DNA of 64,000 nt from an uncultured Acidobacteriota bacterium (lineage in GTDB: Bacteria > Acidobacteriota > Terriglobia > Terriglobales > Acidobacteriaceae), in NCBI GenBank assembly GCA_903851035.1, contig CAINND010000024.1:1-64000 (forward strand), read 5' to 3'. Every line of letters begins with the position of its first letter. The first letter of the stretch is position 1. Below are positions 7,736-16,240 of this stretch, piece by piece. The position numbers and the translations under genes were made by a program. The notes beneath the pieces were generated by a model. The model saw nothing but the letters and a program-made list of their open reading frames with translations, ran no database searches and was not told where the DNA came from.

Positions 7736-8542
7736 TCATTGCACCACCGTCCGCCATTTCGGAAACGGCTCCCTACTCGATTCCCTGAACTGCACAATCA
7801 GCTCGGCCACCTTCTTCCGTCGCCTGCCAAGGGTCTCCACCAGCCGCTCCAGTTCGCTCGTCTCGCCGTACCACTCCGGAGGAATCTCCTCCGCGCAGCG
7901 CCACATCGTCGTCTCATCCATGGATGCAATGTTGCCCAGCCACGGCTCAAAGCTCTCCCAGCCGGTCACCCCGCGGTACACGTCGTTGCGCGCGTACACC
8001 CCGCGCAGCGGACTATCCGGAAACGTCCACTCGCCGGCGTTGAAACAATATCCCTGGTCAATAAAGCTGACGGTGAACTTCCGCTCCCGTCCTTTTTTCC
8101 AGAAGGCCGCCTGCCGGCCGTTGGCGTTGCACGTCCACTTGTCCAGCGCCAGGATCCCGGCAAAACTCCCCAGGTTCCGCACCTGTTCCAGCAAACTCTC
8201 CGGCAGATAGTCGTAGATCAAGCCCTGCATGGGAGGCACCACCAGCCGCGATCCAAACTGCAGCCCCGCGCCGCACGGACGGTTTCCCCCCACCAGCTCG
8301 AATCTCAGATCGCTGGTGTGCTCCACCAGCCAGCGGTCCACCTCCACCACTTCGGTCGCCGGAACGGTCAGCCCGATGGCCGCCGCCAGCCGGGTGGCCA
8401 GCATCTCGTTGGCCAGCACCCGCGTGTGCTGCGGGTTGTCCTGGAACTTCACGACATAGAAGTTCTGGTCGCTGCAGCGCATCAGGTGACCCTGTGCCCC
8501 GCCGCGCATTCTGCGCACGTGCTGTATGGCCGTCACCGCCAA
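7736..8542 (-). CDS. HipA-like kinase (HipA_2-type)
   Basis: This 268-residue protein has kinase-like motifs: F-Y-V-V-K-F-Q (candidate ATP lysine), L-A-N-E-M-L-A-T-R-L-A (candidate alpha-C Glu), L-A-L-D-K-W-T-C-N-A-N-G-R (catalytic-loop Asp and Asn) and V-S-F-I-D-Q-G (metal-binding Asp). It is much shorter than E. coli HipA (about 440) and no HipB-like antitoxin is adjacent. The start is a TTG at 8540-8542, nine bases after AAAGGAG. It forms a two-gene cassette with the DUF3037 gene between terminase and portal, bounded by hairpin arrays. A phage-borne regulatory or superinfection role is inference. Confidence 0.75.
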   Translation of the reverse strand: MAVTAIQHVRRMRGGAQGHLMRCSDQNFYVVKFQDNPQHTRVLANEMLATRLAAAIGLTVPATEVVEVDRWLVEHTSDLRFELVGGNRPCGAGLQFGSRLVVPPMQGLIYDYLPESLLEQVRNLGSFAGILALDKWTCNANGRQAAFWKKGRERKFTVSFIDQGYCFNAGEWTFPDSPLRGVYARNDVYRGVTGWESFEPWLGNIASMDETTMWRCAEEIPPEWYGETSELERLVETLGRRRKKVAELIVQFRESSREPFPKWRTVVQ

Positions 8543-8660
8543 GCCGGCATTCTCCTTTCGCCGCCACAGCTCCGGCGCACAGCAGATTCTCCACTCTATC
8601 TCAACTTCTCGCGCCGCCCAAGATACTCATCCGTCAATACAATCGGATGTCTTATTCCCA

Positions 8661-8996
8661 GGTTCCCCATTCAAGCTCTCTCCAGTCTTGAGTGAGCGAG
8701 TTTCGGGTGCCCTACCCTTCCGCCATCTTTTGGCGGAGGGTGGGGTAGTTGCCTTTGTGGGTGCCGTTGTCGGATACCGTTGTCAGGTGCCGTTGCCGGG
8801 TGCCGTTGCCGGGTGCCCCATTCAAGCCTTCTGTTGGCTTGAGTGGGGTGGTTGCCTTTGCTCTTGCCGGGTGCCCCACTCTAGCCGTAGTTGCTAGGGT
8901 GGGGTAGTTGCCTTTGCTCTTGCCCTTAACCTCCGAAACTTCCGAAACCTCCGAAACCTCGCTCCTGCCCTTACCTTTGAAACCTTGAAACCTGCT
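8661..8996. repeat. composite hairpin array, locus 5
   Basis: This is the largest array. It has a decayed module B (8665-8694), module A (8710-8745), a 12-13-bp tandem (GGGTGCCGTTGCC and variants, about 8758-8812), an intact module B (8817-8850), module C (8875-8905), then a long TTTGAAACC/CCGAAACCT tract (8930-8990) ending at the terminase stop codon. The remaining bases back to 8543 show no gene; they include an imperfect AT-richer stretch upstream of the HipA-like start. Confidence 0.85.
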
Positions 8997-10508
8997 CTAC
9001 CCTTCCCTCACCGCCAAGGCCACGGCCATCGCCATGATCGCGTCATCGTGAGCCCCCTCGGCGGCCGCGCCCCGTCCATCGGCCTGGCGAACAAAACTCC
9101 TGCACTCCTCCAGCAGCCTTCGACTGGCAAACAACCGCGCGTCGGTCACCAGCACGGCGGCAAATCGCTCCAGCATCGCCGGCCTGGTCACCATGGTAGT
9201 CGGCCATCCCAACTGCCCGTCTCGCGCATAAAGATGCTCATAGCGTTCCGCCTGCCGCAGCATGGCCAGCACGGCGTGCCCATGATTGTTCCGCTCCACC
9301 GCCACCAGCGCCTGGTTGTACTCGCGCCCCAGCCGCGCCGTCTGCCGTGCCAGTTCCTCGGGAGTGTAATGCCCATACAGCTCCGCGCATTGCAGTCCGC
9401 TCCGGCGGTCAATCACCTGCACCGCGCAGTAGTCGCCATCCGCGCCGCCGCCCGCCGCATCCACGCCAACGATGTACTCCCGCCCCGCCGCCGGAGGCAG
9501 CCACAGCAGCAATCTTCCGTTCTCACGTTCTTCCACCGCATCGGGCAACTCACGCAAACGCTCTTCTATGCGATGCACGTCAAACACCGCCTCGCCCGAA
9601 CTCAAAAAGCAACTCACCGCGTCCTCGGCATATTCCTCCGCCGCCCGTGCGCCAAAGTTACGCTGCACCTCCCTGCGGAACGCCACCTGCTCCTCATCCA
9701 GCCCCCAGCGCTCCATCAGTCCGCATTCTTCCGCGCTCAGCGCATCCGTCATCAGCTCGCGCATCTTCGCGCCCTTCACCCGATAGCCCTCGTCCATCCA
9801 CCAGGGAAAGAAGTGACGCACGTAGCCCATCTCCTCCGCCCGTTGCCACTCGTCGAAAAAGCATCCGCCCATGCCATTCGCCGTGCTCTCCAGCACAATC
9901 TCGCCATCCGGCGGCACGGCGGCGCGCAGCCCGGCCAGAGTCTCTTCTGTCCGCGCGCCCCACCGTGCCACCTCCGAGCAGTGCAGGTTCTGGATCGTCA
10001 GTCCCCTTCCGGCCTTCGTGTCTCCGGCTGTCTCCACGCGATATTCGCTATCCAGCGCGGGGAACACCATCTGCCTCCGGTTCGACCTCGATCTCCTCAG
10101 CGCTCCACGTTTCAGGTCTTCCGGCAGGTTCTCCACAAACCTGTGGACGGCGCGGAATAATCCTTCCGCCGCCTCCCGCGTGTGCGCCACCTGCACCGTC
10201 AGCGTGCCTGGCCGCGTTATCGTGCTCAGCAGGAATCTCGCCGCCACCCACGTCGAAATTCCCATCTGCCTCGCCTTCAGCACAATGTTCCGCCGCCCGC
10301 ACCTGGCTTCAAACTCCCGTTGCGCCGGGTTGGCCACCAGCTTTACCAGCCGCCCCTTTTTGGAGCGCACCATCAGCAGGCTCTCCGCCAGCACCATGCG
10401 ATAGCTGCCCTGCTTGGTCCGCCGGTTCAGCTTTCGTCCCAGTGCCAGCAACGCTTCCATGTCCATGCCCGCAACGTCGTTCTTCCCTTTGCTCTTCTCG
10501 CTCACCAC
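8997..10508 (-). CDS. terL: phage terminase large subunit
   Basis: This 503-residue packaging motor has an N-terminal ATPase with adenine/Q-type and Walker A-like segments (R-N-I-V-L-K-A-R-Q-M-G-I-S-T, about 73-86) and G-E-I-V-L-E-S-T-A-N-G typical of terminases. The C-terminal RNase H-like nuclease has Y-I-V-G-V-D-A-A-G-G-G-A-D-G-D-Y and V-A-V-E-R-N-N-H-G, giving the acidic residues. The annotated start is a GTG 16 bases after the upstream stop; in-frame ATGs 14 and 16 codons later are alternatives. Family length is normal. It lies unusually far from the portal because the HipA/DUF3037 cassette lies between them. Confidence 0.9.
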   Translation of the reverse strand: MVSEKSKGKNDVAGMDMEALLALGRKLNRRTKQGSYRMVLAESLLMVRSKKGRLVKLVANPAQREFEARCGRRNIVLKARQMGISTWVAARFLLSTITRPGTLTVQVAHTREAAEGLFRAVHRFVENLPEDLKRGALRRSRSNRRQMVFPALDSEYRVETAGDTKAGRGLTIQNLHCSEVARWGARTEETLAGLRAAVPPDGEIVLESTANGMGGCFFDEWQRAEEMGYVRHFFPWWMDEGYRVKGAKMRELMTDALSAEECGLMERWGLDEEQVAFRREVQRNFGARAAEEYAEDAVSCFLSSGEAVFDVHRIEERLRELPDAVEERENGRLLLWLPPAAGREYIVGVDAAGGGADGDYCAVQVIDRRSGLQCAELYGHYTPEELARQTARLGREYNQALVAVERNNHGHAVLAMLRQAERYEHLYARDGQLGWPTTMVTRPAMLERFAAVLVTDARLFASRRLLEECRSFVRQADGRGAAAEGAHDDAIMAMAVALAVREG

Positions 10509-10524
10509 GCCTGCCCTGCCGCCG

Positions 10525-11256
10525 TTAGTACCCTGCTTCGGATGCGGCCTCCACCATCACATCAACCCGTTCGCCCAGCGCCATCGCCACGCGATCTTTG
10601 TCCGCCTCGCTCCATGCCCGCGATACCGCCTTCACCTTCATCGTCCGCGATGCCGCCGCGGCCTTCGCCTGCATGGGAGTCCGTGCCGCCGCCAGATATC
10701 CGTCCACCACGTGGATCGCAGCATCCAGCGCGCTCAGCGCAACCTTCGCCTCCATCTGGCTCTGCGGATTTTTAATCGCCAGTGCCGCCATCAGTCCCTG
10801 GTCCGCGTCGTTCACCATCCGGTCCACCACCGCCAGCAGCCGGGTCCATGTGTCGGCCGTCGGAGTAGCCATATACGCGTCGCTCAAACTCTCCATCTCC
10901 GTCAAATCGCCCTGCACCCTGACGCTCACCTGCCCAATCAACTGCGCGTTCGCCGGATCCAATCCCTCGGCAATCGCCATCGCATCCTGCGCCAGTCCGC
11001 TCACCACCGGCAGATACGCGTGCACAACCCCTGCGGCCTTCACCGCATCGGCCGACGAACATCCCGCGCTCGCCCACGCCAGCACCAGCGCCCATGCCAG
11101 TGAAACCAACGCCACCCACGCGCGCCCGCACACCATCGCAGACCGCTCCGCCCACGCAGACCGCTTCACCACCGCAGACCGCTCTGCCCACACAGGCCGC
11201 TCCGCTGTCATCCACTCCGCCAACTCCACCGCTTTACCGCGCCATCCCACTCGCAT
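10525..11256 (-). CDS. prophage-encoded putative lipoprotein
   Basis: This 243-residue protein starts at the ATG at 11254-11256, eight bases after GGGAGG. After about 40 residues comes a hydrophobic stretch (W-V-A-L-V-S-L-A-W-A-L-V-L-A-W) ending in a lipobox A-S-A-G-C-S-S, so export and lipidation are likely. The N-terminal region repeats W-A-E-R-S-A and K-R-S-A, encoded by a tandem of about 21 bp (11130-11215). A later start at 11136 (MVCGRAW) would give a normal signal peptide. The mature part is helical with no known domain. It lies between the holin-like gene and the terminase and could be a spanin-like or lysogenic envelope protein. Confidence 0.6.
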   Translation of the reverse strand: MRVGWRGKAVELAEWMTAERPVWAERSAVVKRSAWAERSAMVCGRAWVALVSLAWALVLAWASAGCSSADAVKAAGVVHAYLPVVSGLAQDAMAIAEGLDPANAQLIGQVSVRVQGDLTEMESLSDAYMATPTADTWTRLLAVVDRMVNDADQGLMAALAIKNPQSQMEAKVALSALDAAIHVVDGYLAAARTPMQAKAAAASRTMKVKAVSRAWSEADKDRVAMALGERVDVMVEAASEAGY

Positions 11257-11347
11257 CGCTTTGTCCTCCCAGTGTTTTCCGCTCTGTCTTTGCTCCACTC
11301 TTTTCTTTGGTTTTCAAAGTTCTTTGTTTCGCTCTTAGAGTGAAGAC

Positions 11348-11628
11348 GGGTGCCCCACCTTCGCGCCGAGCTTTCCGGCGCTAAGGTGGGAAGCAACAAA
11401 CTTCACTCAGATGAAATAGTCACCGGATGCCCTACCCTTCCGCCTTATTTTGGCGGAGGGTGGGGCCGTCGCCCTTGCAGGGTGCCCCATTCAAGACTTC
11501 TGTTGGCTTGAGTGGGGTAGTGGCCCTTGCTCTTGCCCTGAACCTCTGAAACCTTGCAACTTTGAAACCTTTGAAACCTCGCTCTTAACCTCTGAAACCT
11601 TGCTCTTAACCTCTGAAACCCGCCCTTC
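11348..11628. repeat. composite hairpin array, locus 6
   Basis: This array lies between the lipoprotein start and the holin-like stop. It opens with a hairpin not seen in the other arrays (CCCCACCTT...CGCCGAGC...AAGGTGGG, 11352-11390), then module A (11428-11464), module B (11482-11519), and an extended TTTGAAACC/CTCTGAAACC tract (11541-11620) with a duplicated GCTCTTAACCTCTGAAACC unit. Module C is missing. The tract ends at the holin-like stop codon. Confidence 0.8.
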
Positions 11629-11880
11629 CTAATCCTTCGCCAGCAATCCCAGCAACGCCGTTGCCACTGCGCTCACCAGACTCACCACCGTCCCCTTGCC
11701 CGCATGACCCCAACTAACGCCCTGCTCCTGCAACGCTCCCAGCACCGTCGTCAGCGCCAGCAGCAAACCCATCACGCTCGTCTTCGGATGCGCCACCACT
11801 CTCTCCCACAGCTCCGCCACGTCTCCTCCTTCTCCGTCTCTGCGGATTTTCTTCCGCGCAATAAGTAAGGGCGACGCCAT
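11629..11880 (-). CDS. holin-like small membrane protein
   Basis: This 83-residue protein has a charged N-terminus (A-R-K-K-I-R-R-D-G-E) and two hydrophobic segments, S-V-M-G-L-L-L-A-L-T-T-V-L-G-A-L (about 35-51) and G-T-V-V-S-L-V-S-A-V-A-T-A-L-L-G-L-L (62-79). It ends in A-K-D. Size and topology fit a class II holin or a holin-like phage membrane protein. No endolysin gene is visible nearby, so the assignment is structural. It follows the fibre gene after 34 bp. Confidence 0.5.
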   Translation of the reverse strand: MASPLLIARKKIRRDGEGGDVAELWERVVAHPKTSVMGLLLALTTVLGALQEQGVSWGHAGKGTVVSLVSAVATALLGLLAKD

Positions 11881-11914
11881 CAGCGCCGCCCTCTTACTTC
11901 TTCTCGCCGGCCTG

Positions 11915-14900
11915 CTAATACCCCAGGCACTCGTAGGTCACCGTGTAGGCCGTGCTGGCCGCCAATGCTGTTCCAACGTTCAGCGTCCACACGGTTGTCG
12001 AATAGCTCCAGCTCCAGTTGCTCACCTCTGTATAAGGTGAGGCCGTCAGCGCCACGTGCGCCACGCAGTCCGGATAATTCGTGTGCGTCAGTCCGCTGGT
12101 CACCGTCAGCAGCGCGCCCGTCGCGGGACTGGTACCCACCGTCAGCGTCACCGTTCCGTTTACCGCCGTGCACACGTGGCTGGTCGCGCAGGCAATCGTC
12201 GGACTCGACCCCGCCGCCGCGCCTGCCGCCAGCGTCGCCGCCGTCGTGCCGCCCAGGGCCTTGCCGGTCACGCCGCCCGCGCTTGCCGCCACCGCCTGCG
12301 TGCTCGTGCTTGTCGATGTCACCGTGCTGCTCGTACTGATCGCCGCCGAGCCACTCGGCGCCAGGTAATCCGTGCCTGCCGTGGCAATCACCGGAACGCC
12401 CGTGCTCGTCGTGTTCTTCAGCAGCCCCGTCGCCAGTCCGCTCAGCGTGGTGCCGTTGATCTGCGTGGCGTTGGCGTTGCCCAGCTGGCCCTCAAGCTGC
12501 CAGTAGCTTCCGTCGAAGGTCGCGCTCACCCAGTGACCGGCCAGCAGATCGTTTGCAATCAGCGCTCCGCTGCCGCCCCACTTCTTCAGCGTCGCCGCCG
12601 ATGCGCCATTCACGGCCAGTGTGGCCGAGCCGGTGTTGGCATACAGCGCCTCAAACTGAATGTGATCTCCCGCCGCCGGTACAAATGTAGGAGCGGTCGT
12701 ACATGTGTAGGCAGTTGTGCTCGTGTTCGACTGTGTGCATACCACCGGCAGCGTCACGTTGTGCGCCGTCGCCGTCGCCACCTGCCCGCTGCTGTTGGTC
12801 CCCACCACGTTTGCCGAAACCGGCACTGCCAGGCCATTCACCTTCGCCACCGTCGGCCCAGGATACGTCCCACTCAAATCACCACTCGCCGCGCCATTCG
12901 GCGGCAACGTGGTTGGAATCGTCGGTGTGCCGCTGACGCTGGCATACGGATAGCCCGAGCCAACCTGGCTGGCCGGCAGCGTTCCCGTCACGCCCGTCGA
13001 GCTGGAGTTGCCGAGGTTGGCCGCAACCTGCGCCGCAGGTATCGTCGGTGTGCCGCTCACCTGCCCATAAGCCACTTGCGCGCACGTCACACCACTTGCG
13101 CTCGTCGCCGTCGCATACTGCCCGCCGCTGCACGCGCCCGTTCCCGCCCGGCTCGTATCCGTCGGATGCACATGGTCTGCCCGTGCCGGAGTCATGCTCA
13201 CGCCCACCGCCGCCGTTCCATTCATCGCCGGGGTGGACGTCGTCGCCTCCGTGTAGGTTGCCGTTGCCACCGGGCTGCCCACGCCATTCTGATAAAGCGT
13301 CGCATACACCGTCGCGCCCGCAGCCGGAATTCCGCTCACCGTATAGCTTGTGCCGCTTGCCACGTAGACATTCGCCAGGTCGTTTCCACCCGCCGTCGAA
13401 CCCAGCCAGAAGTAGTAGCCGCTGCTTGCTCCCGGTGCCGCCGTCCAGCCAAACGTCGCCGTCGAACCCGTCAGCGTGCTGCCCGCAGCCGGACTCACAA
13501 TCTGCGGCACCGCATACGTGCAGTTGATTGCCGTCCCGTTGTAGTAGCAAACGTCGCCGTTGGTCAGCGTCCCCATCGTTGGCAGTTGACTGGTTAGCGC
13601 CACCGTGCCACTCATGTCCGGCCACGTCCACGTCCGGTTCGCCGTCAGCGTCGGCTGTACTTCGCTGCCTGCAAAGGCTCCCGCCGCCGAATAATGCTGC
13701 ACCGCGCCGTTCACCAGCACATCCGCGTTCCACGGACGCAGCGCGATCCAGGCAATGTCCAGTGTGGTCGTCGTGTTGAACGCAAAGTACAAATTGCCGC
13801 CCGCGTAGCCGGTCAGGTCAACCGTCGTGGAAACCACCGCGTAGCTCGACGTGCAACCGGTGCTGTTGATGCTGCCTACCGGCGTCTGCACTCCTCCGGA
13901 GTTCGTCGCGTTCACCGTCACCGCAAAGCTTCCGCTCGTCGGGCACTTCTCCTTGATGTACACGTTCAACTTCGCCGCCGGAAAGACCGTGCCGTTCGTT
14001 GCCATGGTCGTGGCGCCGTTCAGTTGCCCAAAGTTCGCATAGCTGCCTACCCCGCCCCCCGTTGCGTAGATCGGTATATACCAGCCCGACTCTGAGCTCG
14101 CGTCCCTCGTGATGCTCCCGTAGTTGCCGTAGTACACCATGTCCGCGGGCCACAGCCACAGGTCGGCGTCATTGTTATAAGGTGCGTAGGTCAGCCCTCG
14201 CTGGATGTAATCGCCACGCTTGGCGCCCACCGTCTCATCGCGCATCCCGGCTTTGGCAAAGCGACGGTTGGCCGCCCCCGCCCACTCTCGCGCGGAAGTG
14301 ATCTTGTTGCCATACCCGTTGTCTGTGATTGCAAACTGATCGCCGTTGTCCAGGCTGTCTATCTGGTTCGAGTTGCCGTTCACCTGCACCGCGCCATTCA
14401 GCAGGCAGCCCAGGCAGTAAGAATCCGTCGCGTCCCACAAAATCGGAAACGCCGCCGTGGAGTTCCCGCCCAGCGTGGTCTGCTCAACAAGATGCTGCCG
14501 TCCCTCCAGCCGCCAGCTTGCGCCGCCCGTGTTCTGGCACTCGTCTTCGGGTATGTGTATGTGCCACCAACCCGGAATACCCTCCACCGACGAGTACGCC
14601 GCCAATATCTCCGGCTTGTTCAGCGCGCATATCTGCACCTGGTCGATTCGTCCCTCTCCGCCGTTATAAAACACAAACGGGAAGGTTGTGCCGTTGATGT
14701 TGCCGCCGTACCACTGAAAGTAGTCGCCGCCCACAAAACCCAGCGCCGGGTTCACCTCCTGCGGAGTCTCCATGAATCCGTATTGCAGCCGCAGGAACTG
14801 CGCGTTTCGCCACACCTGGTTGTAGGGCATGCCGTAGGGTTGCAGAAACACGCCGCACGAACTGTTCTGCCCGTAGCCCGCGCCGCTTAGTCCGCGAATC

Positions 14901-16240
14901 GTGACATTGTTCCACATGCTGCCATTGTTCATGTAGCTCATGGCCGTCTTCCAGTTGGACGCGTTGCCATCGCGGTTATCCACCGCAAAGGCGCAGTTGC
15001 CCACCGTCGCCGTCGTGGAGAGCCCCGCAATGCTGATGTACATGGTCGCCGCGCTCACCGTCGTGCTGGCCGTGGCCGCAAGCGTCACCTGTGTCGCGCT
15101 CTGATAACTGGCAATGGTCGAAGTCAGCGTAGCTCCACTCGCGCCCGCGCCACTCACCGTCACCGCCTGCCCCACGTCGCCCGCACTAAACTGCCCCTGC
15201 GTGCTCGACGTAAGCACCGCGCTGCCGCTGGTCATCGCTGCATCAGTAAGCGTGCGCCCCAGCTTGCGCCACGGATGCGACGCCGACACATCCACCGAAT
15301 CGTCCACCACAAACTCAATGTCGTCCACCGAATAGCCCTGGTACGGCGATGCGCTCGCCACATCGTTCGGGTCCGGAAAATTGAAAATATCCTGCCCCGG
15401 CTTGCCGCGTAACTGCACCGCGCGCTGCGCCACCGCGTTGCCCTGTCCGCTCGCCTCGCCTTTCAGCGATATGCCAAGCCACGGCAGCGTGCTCGTCAAA
15501 TAGCACCCTCCCGGCGGGCGAGGAAACTTCACCGTGCGGACCGGCGTCGAGTTGTACGCCGCCGTCAGCGCCGCCAGTATCGCGTTGTGATCGTCCGTCG
15601 CACAGTCGCCCTTCGCCCCGTAGCAGGCAATCACGTCAATCGGCCCGTTCTGGTCGCACACCTGGGTGAAATTTGCCAGGCTTGGTCTCGTCGTGCCAAT
15701 CGGCCCCGGAGTCTGTAGATTCACCGGTGCCGGCGTGTTTATCAGGTCCGTGTAACTTCCCGTGGAAGCCACAGTGGCCAGCGCGTCAATCTGTTCGGTC
15801 ACAAATTCGCGGCTCACAAACTGCGCCGCCACGTTCTGCGGAACCACCTGCGCCCGCACCACGGCCAGCGTCGCCGACTGCGCCACCGGAACCACCCACT
15901 GCTCCTGGCTAGTCGTGCCGTCATCCAGCTTGATTACCACCTGGTAGTAGCCGCCCGCCGGCGTCGAGCCCACGTTGGCCACCAGCGGAATCGCGATCCC
16001 GCCCCTCGCGTCGGTTGTTGCCATCAACACTCCGGCCGCCACCGCCTCTCCGCCCGCGGTGGTAAAGCCCTGCCATCGTATGGTCACCGTGCCGCTGGCC
16101 GTCGACCCATCGGCGCGATACAGCGTGTCCTGCACCATCGTCCGCGCCGGCTGTGCCGTGGCCGCCACCGTCATCATTGCCGCCAAAATCAAAAGCCGCC
16201 CAATCAGGCGGCTTGCATCCATCCATGCTTTTGTCTTCAT
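11915..16240 (-). CDS. exported tailspike/tail-fibre-like beta-helix protein
   Basis: This 1,441-residue protein starts at the ATG at 16238-16240 after GGGAGACG. Residues 1-30 are a clear Sec signal peptide (hydrophobic L-L-I-L-A-A-M-M-T-V-A-A with A-T-A/Q cleavage). Residues 33-130 form a beta domain (T-M-V-Q-D-T-L-Y-R-A-D-G-S). Near 205 is A-C-Y-G-A-K-G-D, the entry of a pectate-lyase-3/tailspike right-handed beta-helix, which extends over several hundred residues. The C-terminal half holds fibre-type modules: T-A-N-R-T-W-T-W-P-D-M-S-G-T, A-D-H-V-H-P-T, repeated V-S-G-T-P-T-I-P, and G-H-W-V-S-A-T-F-D-G-S-Y-W-Q-L. Its start overlaps the phosphatase stop by four bases. A Sec signal on a phage fibre is odd; it may instead be a secreted or surface protein. 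Confidence 0.75.
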   Translation of the reverse strand: MKTKAWMDASRLIGRLLILAAMMTVAATAQPARTMVQDTLYRADGSTASGTVTIRWQGFTTAGGEAVAAGVLMATTDARGGIAIPLVANVGSTPAGGYYQVVIKLDDGTTSQEQWVVPVAQSATLAVVRAQVVPQNVAAQFVSREFVTEQIDALATVASTGSYTDLINTPAPVNLQTPGPIGTTRPSLANFTQVCDQNGPIDVIACYGAKGDCATDDHNAILAALTAAYNSTPVRTVKFPRPPGGCYLTSTLPWLGISLKGEASGQGNAVAQRAVQLRGKPGQDIFNFPDPNDVASASPYQGYSVDDIEFVVDDSVDVSASHPWRKLGRTLTDAAMTSGSAVLTSSTQGQFSAGDVGQAVTVSGAGASGATLTSTIASYQSATQVTLAATASTTVSAATMYISIAGLSTTATVGNCAFAVDNRDGNASNWKTAMSYMNNGSMWNNVTIRGLSGAGYGQNSSCGVFLQPYGMPYNQVWRNAQFLRLQYGFMETPQEVNPALGFVGGDYFQWYGGNINGTTFPFVFYNGGEGRIDQVQICALNKPEILAAYSSVEGIPGWWHIHIPEDECQNTGGASWRLEGRQHLVEQTTLGGNSTAAFPILWDATDSYCLGCLLNGAVQVNGNSNQIDSLDNGDQFAITDNGYGNKITSAREWAGAANRRFAKAGMRDETVGAKRGDYIQRGLTYAPYNNDADLWLWPADMVYYGNYGSITRDASSESGWYIPIYATGGGVGSYANFGQLNGATTMATNGTVFPAAKLNVYIKEKCPTSGSFAVTVNATNSGGVQTPVGSINSTGCTSSYAVVSTTVDLTGYAGGNLYFAFNTTTTLDIAWIALRPWNADVLVNGAVQHYSAAGAFAGSEVQPTLTANRTWTWPDMSGTVALTSQLPTMGTLTNGDVCYYNGTAINCTYAVPQIVSPAAGSTLTGSTATFGWTAAPGASSGYYFWLGSTAGGNDLANVYVASGTSYTVSGIPAAGATVYATLYQNGVGSPVATATYTEATTSTPAMNGTAAVGVSMTPARADHVHPTDTSRAGTGACSGGQYATATSASGVTCAQVAYGQVSGTPTIPAAQVAANLGNSSSTGVTGTLPASQVGSGYPYASVSGTPTIPTTLPPNGAASGDLSGTYPGPTVAKVNGLAVPVSANVVGTNSSGQVATATAHNVTLPVVCTQSNTSTTAYTCTTAPTFVPAAGDHIQFEALYANTGSATLAVNGASAATLKKWGGSGALIANDLLAGHWVSATFDGSYWQLEGQLGNANATQINGTTLSGLATGLLKNTTSTGVPVIATAGTDYLAPSGSAAISTSSTVTSTSTSTQAVAASAGGVTGKALGGTTAATLAAGAAAGSSPTIACATSHVCTAVNGTVTLTVGTSPATGALLTVTSGLTHTNYPDCVAHVALTASPYTEVSNWSWSYSTTVWTLNVGTALAASTAYTVTYECLGY

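Noticed and set aside
2422-11628. CRISPR array or phage attachment repeats as explanation for the prophage repeats
   Set aside because: Units differ from one another, are hairpins in mixed modules with no uniform spacers, and lie at gene junctions. No cas gene is present.
12056-13597. 513-codon plus-strand Arg/His-rich open frame inside the fibre gene
   Set aside because: Composition is typical of the antisense frame of a GC-rich gene; the fibre frame has recognisable modules.
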